Assembly (NCBI GenBank): GCA_964395095.1
Contig: CAYMZZ010000009.1
Span: 62,001 to 126,000, forward strand
Source of the DNA: CAYMZZ01 sp964395095
GTDB lineage: Bacteria; Bacteroidota; Bacteroidia; Chitinophagales; Chitinophagaceae
Direction: 5' to 3'
Length of the DNA: 64,000 nucleotides
Shown here: positions 39,790 to 48,846 of the stretch, piece after piece
Layout: the number at the start of each line of letters is the position of its first letter
How positions within the stretch are numbered: the stretch's first letter is position 1
Notes under the pieces: generated by a model
Databases searched by the model: none
The model's input: the letters and a program-made list of their open reading frames with translations, nothing else
What the model was told of the DNA's origin: nothing
Program-made: the position numbers and the translations under genes

Positions 39790-42198
39790 TTAGTCGAGGA
39801 TAATGCGTTTGATACGCTGGTACAGAAAAGAGATGATCAACAGCAATATCCCCAATAAAATGAATGAGGCGATCTTACCACCAGGAGGAATATTGCGGAT
39901 ATCGTAAATAAACAGCTTGCACAGCGTAATGCCGAAAAGAAAAAGTGAAATGATCCGCAACATCCTGATCTTGTGCTTAAGACCCTGCCATATCAGCACA
40001 AAAGCAATTAACCCCCATAGTATACTGAGTTGCGCCTTGAAATATAGGGTACTCCACTCGGTGGTAGCTGCAGGATTAAAAAGGTGTATACTCCAGTTTA
40101 CCTGGTATAATTCAAGGCTCAGGCTGAAAAGCAGGATTCCGCAAACTGGCACGGCCAGGTTCGCATTTGAAACCAAAGGTCGCCATACCGATTCGGGTTG
40201 CCTGCTATAGTAATGAATGAGCAGCGCGAACAGGAATGCCTGAATCGTGAAGCTAATCCAATGCGTAATAAAATGCGCATAGAGCCCATTTCCCACCAGG
40301 TCGGGTTGAATATTGATATTGATGCTGGCATAAAGTACCAACATCAGGAAGCTACCTATATTGATCCAGCGTAGCAAGGTCGGATAAATTGGACGTTTAC
40401 GATTGAGTAGCAAAAGCACACTGGCAAACACCACGAGATAGAGCTGCACATAGAGTTGAAACAGGGGTATTTCTGAAAATGCCTGATTAAACTGGTACAT
40501 GATTTCGAGCAGACCCGTAATAAACAGGATACCGGTTCCCATGATCATGGGAAAGGCAAAGAGATTCCGGCTTTGTAACCAGGATGCTGATAATTCATGC
40601 AGTTCATAGCGTTTCTGCAGGTAATGCCTTACGATAAAACTGATGCCAACAAATACAGCGCTCACAAAAACGGGATTCAACAACACTTTTCTTTCTTCAT
40701 AGGAAAACATATAGGCATTGATCCAGTTTACCACGAGCGCAATTATGGCGAGTGCATGCACCAGGTGCGATGACCTGAACAGCAGGCTGATTCGTGTTTT
40801 GGCAGCCAGGGCCAGCAATAGAATGGCTTCTGCAGCCCAGAATAGACTGATCTGGTAGCCACTAAATTGAACAAATATGCACACGGTAAACCAGGTGAGG
40901 CTAAGCCCTACCAGGAGCCATACAAAATTGGGATCCGTTTTGGTTGATTTTTTACAAACCATGGCCAGTGCCAGGTTGAATAGAGCCAGCAACAAGGTGA
41001 AACCGGCATCCCAGTTCGTATTTGTCGCATACGACAAGCATATAATTACGCTGGTAAAGTAAGCAAGTTCGGTGGCAATTACCAGCAGGTAGTCGACACC
41101 CATAAACCGCCTTTGCATACGAAGATTATTGAGAATATGCATGGCCATGAATATGAGGAAAAATGCCGTGCCGAAAAGAATCCCGTGCTGGTAGGGAAAG
41201 GTTTCCGACGCGTTCAGCAAGGTTTTGCCAACCAGCCATCCTCCGTAAATAATGGCAGTACCCAGCATGGAAATGATGTTGATGGCCGGCCACTTGCGGA
41301 ACCATGACAGTATCATCATACCGGAGCAAAGGATGACCAGGTAAATGAACAGCGCGATATAGTTGTCGTTGCCAGTACTGGCCAGGAATGGCGTGGCAAA
41401 GCCGCCCATGAGTGCGATGATGGCAATCTCCTGCCGGTTGTAATATAGCGATAATACAACCGCGAAAGCGGTGGTCAGCATCATGATGGCGAATGCCGCC
41501 TGCTGGCCTATGAGCTGGTAGGCCTGAAAGGCAAAAGCGATGCTGAAATACAATACAGCCAGGCCGCCACCCACCAGCACGGAACTGAATGCGCGATACC
41601 GATTTCGCATACGATGTGCGATACCGATTAATATGGCGCCACAAAGCAGGCCGATCGATACCCTTCCCAGTTCGTTGATCCAGTTCTTATCGATGGCATA
41701 CTTCACAAAAAAAGCGATGCCCAAAATCAGGATCCCAATGCCCAGTTTATTGGCGAGGTTGCCACCAATAAATTCTTCCATGTCTTCGCCTGCCGGCCAT
41801 TTTGTTTTCCGTGGAGAGGGTTCTGCACTCAACGGAGGAGCCTTTTCATTGGAGTTGGTATGTTGGGCCGGTTCCGGAGCCTTGCGGCCAGCATCTGGTT
41901 TGGGTGGAAAAATGGGTTGCTCCCTGGTTATTTCCGGTATGGAGGGTTCAGGCTCCGGCTTCACCGTGGGTATGGCCGGGATGGGTTCAGGCGGGGGCGC
42001 CGACTGTCGGGGTTGGGGCCGCCAGATATGTTTTTCCGTGCTGGGCTCGGTAGGCTTTTCCTTTTGCTTCAAGCGATCTAACTGCTCTCCCAGCCAATCC
42101 ACTTTGCTGTGTAGGGATCGGATTTCCGAGGATTGTGACAGAATTTGCATCAGCACAATAAATACAAGAAGAACCAGGATGATCAGCACAAATAACAT
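39790..42198 (-). CDS. DUF2339 polytopic membrane protein
   Basis: 802 residues. N-terminal membrane helix, a coiled-coil stretch (LHSKVDWLGEQLDRLKQKE), a Pro-rich linker of about 80 residues, then about 20 membrane helices with GNLANKLGIGILILGIAFFV, GRVSIGLLCGAILIGIAHRM and ALMGGFATPFLASTG. These are DUF2339 hallmarks. The function is unknown; its size and fold suggest envelope or transport work. First gene before DUF4286 on the same strand, 32 bp after the exonuclease gene. Confidence 0.9.
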   Translation of the reverse strand: MLFVLIILVLLVFIVLMQILSQSSEIRSLHSKVDWLGEQLDRLKQKEKPTEPSTEKHIWRPQPRQSAPPPEPIPAIPTVKPEPEPSIPEITREQPIFPPKPDAGRKAPEPAQHTNSNEKAPPLSAEPSPRKTKWPAGEDMEEFIGGNLANKLGIGILILGIAFFVKYAIDKNWINELGRVSIGLLCGAILIGIAHRMRNRYRAFSSVLVGGGLAVLYFSIAFAFQAYQLIGQQAAFAIMMLTTAFAVVLSLYYNRQEIAIIALMGGFATPFLASTGNDNYIALFIYLVILCSGMMILSWFRKWPAINIISMLGTAIIYGGWLVGKTLLNASETFPYQHGILFGTAFFLIFMAMHILNNLRMQRRFMGVDYLLVIATELAYFTSVIICLSYATNTNWDAGFTLLLALFNLALAMVCKKSTKTDPNFVWLLVGLSLTWFTVCIFVQFSGYQISLFWAAEAILLLALAAKTRISLLFRSSHLVHALAIIALVVNWINAYMFSYEERKVLLNPVFVSAVFVGISFIVRHYLQKRYELHELSASWLQSRNLFAFPMIMGTGILFITGLLEIMYQFNQAFSEIPLFQLYVQLYLVVFASVLLLLNRKRPIYPTLLRWINIGSFLMLVLYASININIQPDLVGNGLYAHFITHWISFTIQAFLFALLIHYYSRQPESVWRPLVSNANLAVPVCGILLFSLSLELYQVNWSIHLFNPAATTEWSTLYFKAQLSILWGLIAFVLIWQGLKHKIRMLRIISLFLFGITLCKLFIYDIRNIPPGGKIASFILLGILLLIISFLYQRIKRIILD

Positions 42199-42230
42199 AG
42201 GAAAAATTTGGTCTTAACAACATCCCGCCC

Positions 42231-43016
42231 TCACTTCTTCTTGCCCGCACTCCATTTCAACTCCAGGTACACCGGGCAATGATCGCTGTGTTTGATGTCG
42301 GGATAAATTTCCGCATCCACCACCTGTTTCCTGAGTGGATCCGTTACATTGATATAATCGATACGCCAGCCCTTATTTTGCAAGCGCACCGAAGGAAAGC
42401 GTTGGCTCCACCAGCTATAGCGATGGGGCTCGGGATGAAATTGCCGGAATGTATCCACCCAGCCACTTTCCAAAAATTTGCTCATCCATGCCCGCTCTTC
42501 CGGCAGGAAACCACTGCTTTTTTTATTCCCTTTGGGATCGTGTATATCAATTTCCTGGTGCGCGATATTGTAATCACCGCAAAGGATGAGTTTGGGATGC
42601 TTCTTTCGGAGTTGCTGCAGATAGTCGAACAATTCATCCAGCCAAACGTATTTGTATGCCTGGCGTTCATCACCGCTGGTGCCGGAAGGAAAATAGGCAT
42701 TGATGATACGGGTATCGCCAAAGTCGAGCTGAATCACCCGTCCCTCATCATCGCTGATTTTGTGCCCCGTGCCATACTCTACATGGTCGGGTAATACGCG
42801 TGTGAACACCGCCACACCACTGTACCCTTTTTTTTGCGCGCTAAACCAGTAATCGTGATAACCAAGATCATTGAACAAAGCATGATCCACATTGGCTTTT
42901 TCGGCCTTGGTTTCCTGCAAACAGATAACGTCGGCAGGATTCGTTTTCAGCCAGTCCACAAAACCTTTATTGATGGCGGCCCGGATACCATTTACGTTGT
43001 AACTGATGATGCGCAT
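42231..43016 (-). CDS. xth: Exodeoxyribonuclease III
   Basis: 261 residues. EEP nuclease motifs in order: MRIISYNVNGIRAA, LQETKAE (metal Glu), GYSGVAVFTR, INAYFPSG, LCGDYNIAH (Asp/Asn), WRIDYINVT and SDHCPV (catalytic Asp-His). Repairs AP sites and removes 3' blocks in base-excision repair. Length and motifs match the ExoA/Xth group. Same strand as DUF2339; divergent from the LOG gene. Confidence 0.95.
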   Translation of the reverse strand: MRIISYNVNGIRAAINKGFVDWLKTNPADVICLQETKAEKANVDHALFNDLGYHDYWFSAQKKGYSGVAVFTRVLPDHVEYGTGHKISDDEGRVIQLDFGDTRIINAYFPSGTSGDERQAYKYVWLDELFDYLQQLRKKHPKLILCGDYNIAHQEIDIHDPKGNKKSSGFLPEERAWMSKFLESGWVDTFRQFHPEPHRYSWWSQRFPSVRLQNKGWRIDYINVTDPLRKQVVDAEIYPDIKHSDHCPVYLELKWSAGKKK

Positions 43017-43144
43017 GACAGCAAATCTTTGCTGCCGAAAGTAGGGAGATTTTTTCTTTATTCAAATTCACAAACCAGGTATACAGGTCTATTCCCGTAA
43101 AAACGCGATAATCCCTTAATTTTAACGATTCCAAACAGGCAGGT

Positions 43145-43876
43145 ATGAAACAAACAGAAAAAATTATTCCCGGAAAGGAACATGTGTATCTCGATGGGCC
43201 CAAGAGTCGCGGTTATGAGTTGGCTTTTGCATTTCGTGTTTTCAAACAATTTATCAAGGGTTTTCGAAACCTGCACTTTATAGGGCCATGTATTACCGTC
43301 TTTGGATCGGCACGCTTCAAAGACGATGACCCTTATTATCTGCAGGCCGTTGAGTTTGGCAAACGCATTGCCGAAATGGGTTTTACTACCATGACGGGTG
43401 GAGGGCCCGGCATTATGGAAGCGGCCAACAAGGGCGCCTATGAAAATGGAGGTCTTTCTGTTGGATGCAATATCCAGCTCCCCTTTGAGCAGCACCTCAA
43501 TCCCTATGTGCACAAAGCCGTTACCTTCGAACATTTTTTTGTCAGAAAAGTATTGCTGATTAAATATTCCTATGCCTTTATCATTATGCCCGGAGGCTTT
43601 GGCACCATGGATGAGTTTTTTGAAACCCTTACCCTGGTGCAAACCAAATCGCTGACACAGTTTCCCATTGTATTATTTGGAAAGGAATATTACCGCGAGC
43701 TCATGGAAGCCATGAACGATATGGCCGAAAGAGGGACCATCTCGAAAGAAGATATGAACCTGGTGCTGTTTACCGACGATCATACCGAAGCGATGGAGCA
43801 CATCAAACAGTATATCACCAGCAACTATAAAGTGCGGCCGAGGAAAAAACTCTGGTGGTTGTTTGAGAAGAAATGA
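43145..43876 (+). CDS. LOG family nucleotide phosphoribohydrolase
   Basis: 243 residues. ITVFGSARFKDDDPYY, then GFTTMTGGGPGIMEAANKGA, and the signature PGGFGTMDEFFETLTLVQT. These are the PGGxGT and active-site residues of the LOG/TIGR00730 family, which cleaves AMP or cytokinin ribotides to base and ribose 5-phosphate. Longer than the 190-residue core; the N-terminal 45 residues are extra. Often misannotated 'lysine decarboxylase'. Cytoplasmic. Confidence 0.92.
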   Translation: MKQTEKIIPGKEHVYLDGPKSRGYELAFAFRVFKQFIKGFRNLHFIGPCITVFGSARFKDDDPYYLQAVEFGKRIAEMGFTTMTGGGPGIMEAANKGAYENGGLSVGCNIQLPFEQHLNPYVHKAVTFEHFFVRKVLLIKYSYAFIIMPGGFGTMDEFFETLTLVQTKSLTQFPIVLFGKEYYRELMEAMNDMAERGTISKEDMNLVLFTDDHTEAMEHIKQYITSNYKVRPRKKLWWLFEKK

Positions 43877-43948
43877 GGTAGGCACAGCCTATCGGTAGCA
43901 GCGAATAACGGACTGATTTTCTATCTTTAGAAAAATAAACCCAAACGC

Positions 43949-44203
43949 ATGGAAGGCGTGGAAATTCTGGGTACGGTGGCCGGTGCCATTACTACCCTCA
44001 CATTTTTGCCACAGGTTATCAAAACCTCGCGCGAAAGAACAGCTAAAGACGTATCGCTGATGATGTTTGTGATTGCTGTGGTAAATGAAGTGCTCTGGAT
44101 TATTTATGGCTTTATGCGCAACGACTGGATAATCATCCTGACCAACGCGATCCTGATGACGATGGCCCTGATGATGATTTATTTCAAATTCCGATTCAAA
44201 TAA
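43949..44203 (+). CDS. SemiSWEET sugar transporter
   Basis: 84 residues, three membrane helices. Helix 1 has ITTLTFLPQVIKTSRERTAKDVSL with the PQ motif; helix 3 runs TNAILMTMALMMIYFKF. SemiSWEETs form dimers and move sugars by facilitated diffusion. Stop is 2 bp before the HAD gene, so both are likely cotranscribed. Confidence 0.93.
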   Translation: MEGVEILGTVAGAITTLTFLPQVIKTSRERTAKDVSLMMFVIAVVNEVLWIIYGFMRNDWIIILTNAILMTMALMMIYFKFRFK

Positions 44204-44205
44204 TT

Positions 44206-44820
44206 ATGTCAAGATACAATACTATTATTTTCGACCTGGGTGGTGTGCTGATCGACTGGAACCCGCAATACGTGTTCGACGAAACCTATTTTGACTCGCT
44301 CGATAAGCGGGATTATTTTTTTCAGAAGATCTGTACCAGCGACTGGAACGAGGAGCAGGATGCCGGTCGTTCCATTGTGCTCGCCACGCAATTGCTGATT
44401 GCCGAACACCCCGAATGGGAAGCCGCCATACGCGATTTCTATGGCCGCTGGACCGATATGCTTGGTGGACCCATCGAGGGCACGGTAGACATTTTCCGGG
44501 AAATAAAGGAGAAGGCGCAACACCGCACTTATGCGCTCACCAACTGGCAGGCCAACCTTTTCGATATCGCGCTGGTGCGCTACGATTTTTTGCATTGGTT
44601 CGATGGCCGCGTGGTAAGCGGGGAAGAAAAAACAAGAAAGCCCTTTCCAGAATTCTATAAGCGATTACTGCATCGCTACAATGTGGCGCCCAGCGAAGCC
44701 CTGTTTATCGATGATAACCTCCGCAATGTAAGGGCCGCGGAAGACCTGGGCATAGCGAGTATTCATTTTCAGTCGCCCGATCAGTTGCGCGATCAGTTGC
44801 GGGAGTTGAAGGTACTGTAG
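44206..44820 (+). CDS. HAD superfamily phosphatase (YihX type)
   Basis: 204 residues. Motif I IIFDLGGVLIDWNP (Asp nucleophile), motif II YALTNWQ, motif III Lys near KTRKPFPEFY and motif IV LFIDDNLRNV. As in YihX, motif I has DLG rather than DxD. The E. coli relative dephosphorylates glucose-1-phosphate, which would fit next to a sugar transporter; substrate here is unproven. Two bp after the SemiSWEET gene. Confidence 0.92.
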   Translation: MSRYNTIIFDLGGVLIDWNPQYVFDETYFDSLDKRDYFFQKICTSDWNEEQDAGRSIVLATQLLIAEHPEWEAAIRDFYGRWTDMLGGPIEGTVDIFREIKEKAQHRTYALTNWQANLFDIALVRYDFLHWFDGRVVSGEEKTRKPFPEFYKRLLHRYNVAPSEALFIDDNLRNVRAAEDLGIASIHFQSPDQLRDQLRELKVL

Positions 44821-44862
44821 GCTTAACTGGCAAAACTGGAAAGTTGAATAAAACTTGCGGTA

Positions 44863-45549
44863 TTAACCCGGCATTCGTTTCTTAAACTCGTTCCAGTAGG
44901 TATCGCTCACCGGCAGGTATTGGCCGCGGATCACCACGCGTTTCCGTTCCACAGATTCAATATGCCGCATGGCGATGAGGTAGGATTTGTGGATGCGCAG
45001 GAATTCACCGGCGGGCAATTCCTCTTCAAAACTGCGCAGGCTTTGCAGGGTCATCGTTTTGGTATCGGCATGATGGATGGCCACATAGTCGCGCAGGCTT
45101 TCGAGATAGTAGATCTCCCGCAGGTTTATCTTGAGAATTTTATATTCCGATTTTACGAAAATATAATCCTTTGGTCCGGGGCTGTCCGTTTTGGCGGCAC
45201 CCATTCTTTCCCTCGCTTTTTGCACGGCCGCCAGGAATCTTTCTTTGGAAAATGGCTTCAGCAGGTAGTCTACCACATCGTGATCAAATGCCTGCAGGGC
45301 ATATTCATCATAAGCGGTGGTAAGAATTACTCTACACTTCCCATTCAGGATCTTCATAAATTGAATACCCGACAGTTCCGGCATCTGGATGTCGAGAAAA
45401 ACAAGGTCAGCCCTTCCTTCCTGTGCCAGGTGCAGGGCTGAGAATACATCGGTACCGGCAAACAGGATTTCCAGGTCGGGTACCGAAGCTGCGTATTCCG
45501 TCAGCAATTGTACCGCCAGGGGCTCATCGTCTATAATCAGGCAGGTCAT
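44863..45549 (-). CDS. LytTR family response regulator
   Basis: 228 residues. Receiver domain with DDEPLAVQLL and phosphoacceptor Asp in VFLDIQMPELSG, Lys in KPFSKERF; then a LytTR DNA-binding domain (YIFVKSEYKILKINLREIYYLESLRDYVAIH, FLRIHKSYLIA). Partner of the LytS-type kinase just upstream (28 bp gap). This type binds paired direct repeats about 21 bp apart. Target unknown. Confidence 0.94.
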   Translation of the reverse strand: MTCLIIDDEPLAVQLLTEYAASVPDLEILFAGTDVFSALHLAQEGRADLVFLDIQMPELSGIQFMKILNGKCRVILTTAYDEYALQAFDHDVVDYLLKPFSKERFLAAVQKARERMGAAKTDSPGPKDYIFVKSEYKILKINLREIYYLESLRDYVAIHHADTKTMTLQSLRSFEEELPAGEFLRIHKSYLIAMRHIESVERKRVVIRGQYLPVSDTYWNEFKKRMPG

Positions 45550-45577
45550 TCGGCAATTTTTCTTTTGATATATTGGC

Positions 45578-46618
45578 TTAATGGATAATTTCCTGGGCTG
45601 CTTTCCGGCTACTGATTTTCAGTTTGGCGGTATAGAAATCATCACGGGTTTCAATTTCCAGTTGATGCGTTTGCGGATAGAGTAATTGAAGCCTGCGGCG
45701 CAGGTTCTCAATGCCGATGCCACCGGCGCTGTCTTTTAGCTGTTTTCCGATGGCATTCCGGATATGGAAGCTGAACTGCCCTTCTTCCGCTACCAGACTG
45801 ATAAATAGTGGTTCCTGATGAAAATCGCCATGCTTGAATGCATTTTCCACAAAGGGTATCAGCAGGTAGGGGGGAATGGGCCATTCTTTCCAGTTTCCCT
45901 CTTGCGCTATTTGCAGCCTTACAGGGTAAGGAAAGCGCAGTTGCTGCAGGGAGATGAAGTGTTCGCAATGCTGCCATTCTTTTTCCAGTGCCACCGTTTC
46001 ATTTTTTTCATAGAGCATATAGCGCATCAACTCCGATAACTGCAACACAGCCTGCGGCGCTTCCTTTGCCTGCCGGTACACCAACGAATAAATATTATTG
46101 AGCGTGTTGAATAAAAAGTGGGGGTGAATTTGGGAACGAAGAAACTGTAGCTCGGCTTCACGGCTTTTCTGCAACAACTCCTGCTGGCTTTTCTGTTGCA
46201 GCAATTGCGCATCGAGCAGGTAGAGCAGGGTGCCCAGCGTGATATAGATCAGGGCATAATAGATATTGTCGAGCACATAATAATCCCATGACACACCCTG
46301 CCGGTAATTACGTGCCTGGAAAATAAGCGGTGACAGCCATTCTTCCAGCGTAAACCGGATAAGGATAAAAGCAAGAATAAGTAAAAGGATTCCCGGCAAT
46401 ATCCAGCCATAGCGGCGTTGGGGTAGAATCTTTTTCCATACTAAGCGGCAGAGCAGAAAGGTAGATAAGGCATAGATGGTTTGTGAGATACGGAAGGGTG
46501 AGAAAACCTGGCTCCAGGTAATGGACAGGTTGTACTTGACGACATTGATCAGATCAAGCCCCCAGATCATCATAAATAGCACTACGAGATAGCTTATCAT
46601 TCGCTGATTGCGGCTCAT
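45578..46618 (-). CDS. LytS-type sensor histidine kinase
   Basis: 346 residues. Four membrane helices in the first 130, then a coiled coil and the His_kinase domain LRSQIHPHFLFNTLNNIYSL (phosphoacceptor in HPHFLFN), followed by an ATPase with LLIPFVENAFKHG and GGIGIENLRRRL. Such pairs are common in Bacteroidota; the ligand is unknown. Operon with the LytTR regulator; divergent from the DUF5694 gene. Confidence 0.93.
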   Translation of the reverse strand: MSRNQRMISYLVVLFMMIWGLDLINVVKYNLSITWSQVFSPFRISQTIYALSTFLLCRLVWKKILPQRRYGWILPGILLLILAFILIRFTLEEWLSPLIFQARNYRQGVSWDYYVLDNIYYALIYITLGTLLYLLDAQLLQQKSQQELLQKSREAELQFLRSQIHPHFLFNTLNNIYSLVYRQAKEAPQAVLQLSELMRYMLYEKNETVALEKEWQHCEHFISLQQLRFPYPVRLQIAQEGNWKEWPIPPYLLIPFVENAFKHGDFHQEPLFISLVAEEGQFSFHIRNAIGKQLKDSAGGIGIENLRRRLQLLYPQTHQLEIETRDDFYTAKLKISSRKAAQEIIH

Positions 46619-46784
46619 GGCGCTAAGTTAATTGCTTCCTTTGGTGGAACCGGGCTTTTGTCTGCAAACGGGCCGCTTTTGTCTGCCTGACCCGGAACAG
46701 GCTTTGGCAGACAATCCCAACTGTCTGGCAGATTTCAGTTTTGCGCCGCGAACTTCAGCGTCAATTTTGAGAAAAATTACCATT

Positions 46785-47663
46785 ATGCGTTACTTAATCA
46801 TTCTTGCCCTTGGCCTGATTTGCAGTCAACAGGCGATGGCACAAGATCCTGACTGGAAAAAAATCAAAGAAGCCAATGCCGACAAAATATTAATGAGCGG
46901 GCTACGGAAACCAACGAAAGTATTGCTGCTGGGAACCTTCCACTTCGCCTATCCCAATCTGGATGATCATAAAACGGATTCTGCCGATTTCGTGGATGTG
47001 CTGGCGCCCGAGCGGCAGAAGGAACTCGCGGAGCTGGCCGCGATTATTCAACGCTTTCAACCCACGCGGATGTATGTGGAATCGTTTCGGCAATCTTTTC
47101 ACGATTCGTTATATGGCGCTTACCGGTCTGGTAAATATGCGCCCGGGCGTAATGAAATTTTTCAGATAGGTTATCGGGTGGCCGGTATGGTGAATCTTGA
47201 TAAGGTATATTGTGTGGATGCGTCTAATTTCATGCACGAGAATTATAGCCGCTTCACTTTTATCGATAGCATGTGGAATGCACCGAAATCGAACCCGGAA
47301 AGGGATACTTATTGGAGCCGACTCTACAAAAAGATGTATGATTTGGGTGATTCGCTGAATAAGGAGCTGACGATGCTGGAAAATTTTTTGCTGATGGCCG
47401 AGCCCATCACGCAACGCCGCATGCATGGCGCTTACCTGGCAGGTGGCTTCAATACCAAAGATCATAGTGGTCCAGATGGACTGGCGATGTGGTGGTATAG
47501 CCGCAACCTGCGGATATTCAACAATATTCTCAATACCAGCCCTGGGGATGAAGACAGGATTGTTGTCCTTTTCGGCAATGGCCACGCACCCATACTTCGG
47601 CATTGCTTTGAAGCCAGCCCGGAGTTTGAATTGGTGGAACTGAAGGATTTGTTGGGGAAATGA
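46785..47663 (+). CDS. Secreted DUF5694 family protein
   Basis: 292 residues from the ATG at 46785, giving the signal peptide MRYLIILALGLICSQQAMAQ. An upstream start at 46632 would add 51 residues of non-signal sequence and is rejected. Motifs LLLGTFHFAYPNLDDHKTDSADF, PTRMYVESF and VVLFGNGHAPILRH are those of the TraB/ChaN-related DUF5694 family. The conserved His and Glu/Asp suggest metal binding; function is not established. Periplasmic or outer-membrane. Confidence 0.82.
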   Translation: MRYLIILALGLICSQQAMAQDPDWKKIKEANADKILMSGLRKPTKVLLLGTFHFAYPNLDDHKTDSADFVDVLAPERQKELAELAAIIQRFQPTRMYVESFRQSFHDSLYGAYRSGKYAPGRNEIFQIGYRVAGMVNLDKVYCVDASNFMHENYSRFTFIDSMWNAPKSNPERDTYWSRLYKKMYDLGDSLNKELTMLENFLLMAEPITQRRMHGAYLAGGFNTKDHSGPDGLAMWWYSRNLRIFNNILNTSPGDEDRIVVLFGNGHAPILRHCFEASPEFELVELKDLLGK

Positions 47664-47671
47664 TGAGGGCA

Positions 47672-47907
47672 TCGTGAATCGTGAGGCGTGAGGCGTGAGT
47701 GGTGAAGCGTGAGTATTAGGCTGGGAGGCTTATTACAATGCGGGGAGCTTGTGAGTGCTGAATTTTTTTACCGCAACGAGCGCAAAGAACCCGCCGCGGC
47801 GGGTTCGTAGCGTTCGCTGCCGTAGAAATTTCTGAACTATAATCTCATATTGCTATAAACTTTAAACCCTAGACTCTAAACCCTAAACCTTCAACTTTAA
47901 ACTTCTC
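47672..47907. repeat. Repeats of families D, F and B in sequence
   Basis: This 304-bp gap contains no gene. 47672-47712: family D heptads (GTGAATC, GTGAGGC). 47766-47830: family F words (CAACGAGCGCAAAG) around the palindrome AACCCGCC-GC-GGCGGGTT (47788-47805). 47858-47907: family B heptads in inverted orientation (TAAACCC, TAAACCT). Confidence 0.8.
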
Positions 47908-47967
47908 TCAATAAATTATGAAAATTAATTTCTCCGTTATATACTTGTAGTACAAAACAAGTTTAAA

Positions 47968-48456
47968 ATGGAACCTGTACAACAGCCGGAAGAAACCAAC
48001 CTGTTGGCTGATGATGCCTCGCTACTATATCAGTATGAGGAAGCATCCATCAGCAAGCGGTTGCTCAATTATATCATTGATGTTATTTTTTGTAACTATG
48101 GGCTCACATTTGCCACCGGCTATCTGGGTGCTTTGATTTTGCGTACGGTGAACCCTGAACTGTTGTACGAAATCCTGTATGAGGAAGGCGCTCCTTACTG
48201 GATCTATATTTATGTGATTACCATTAGCACCTGGTTCCTGTACTATACCATTTGCGAGAAAGCCTTTAATGGACAAACCCTGGGCAAGCTGCTCACAGGT
48301 ACCCGCGCCATTCGCGAGGATGGTCAGAGCCTTACATTCCGTGATGCGGCCCTGCGCAGTCTCTCCCGCGCGGTACCCTTTGAAGCATTGAGTGCTCTTG
48401 CCGGCCGTCCCTGGCATGATAGCTGGACGAATACGAGAGTGGTGAATAAGGCGTGA
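47968..48456 (+). CDS. RDD family membrane protein
   Basis: 162 residues. Helix 1 SISKRLLNYIIDVIFCNYGL (R and D of the RDD motif), GQTLGKLLTGTRAIREDGQS before the third helix, and a C-terminal HDSWTNTRVVNK. RDD proteins are small integral membrane proteins; some act in Na+ export or stress, most are undefined. The stop codon is the first TGA of the family D repeat that follows. Confidence 0.88.
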   Translation: MEPVQQPEETNLLADDASLLYQYEEASISKRLLNYIIDVIFCNYGLTFATGYLGALILRTVNPELLYEILYEEGAPYWIYIYVITISTWFLYYTICEKAFNGQTLGKLLTGTRAIREDGQSLTFRDAALRSLSRAVPFEALSALAGRPWHDSWTNTRVVNKA

Positions 48457-48846
48457 GGCGTGAATCGTGAGGCGTGAGTGAGGAATCGTGAATCGTGAAT
48501 CGTGAGGCGTGAGGCGTGAGTGAGGAATCGTGAATCGTGAGGCGTGAGGCGTGAGTGAGGAAGCGTGAATCGTGAGGCGTGAGGCGTGAGGATTTGGCTG
48601 GGCGGCTTATTGCTATGCGGGGAGTTTGTGAGTGTTGTAGTTTTTTACCGCAACGAGCGCTACGAATTCGCAACGAGCGCAACGATAGTATTAGAGTAAG
48701 GAAATACTATTGGAATTTCAGGCAAGCAACTGTTTCTATTCTGGAAGCCTTTTATTTTTTTAAAGACTATCGTCGCGCTCGTTGCGTTAAAAGTTTCTGC
48801 ACTATAAACCCATCTACCTTAAACCTTAAACTTTCAACCTTAAACT
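48451..48846. repeat. Repeats of families D, F and B after the RDD gene
   Basis: A 389-bp gap without genes. 48451-48595: at least 18 family D heptads (GTGAGGC, GTGAATC, GTGAGTG). 48641-48688 and 48764-48792: family F arms that pair over about 20 bp with one mismatch (CGCAACGAGCGCAACGATAG with its complement) around a 75-bp centre. 48816-48846: family B arm ending at the metH stop codon. Confidence 0.85.

Noticed and set aside
46632..46784. 51-residue extension of the DUF5694 protein
   Set aside because: The extension has no signal peptide, and the ATG at 46785 gives a clean one.
48451..48595. Possible CRISPR or tandem minisatellite array
   Set aside because: The repeats are 7 nt, without 25-45 nt spacers, and no cas genes are nearby. 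Treated as family D words.
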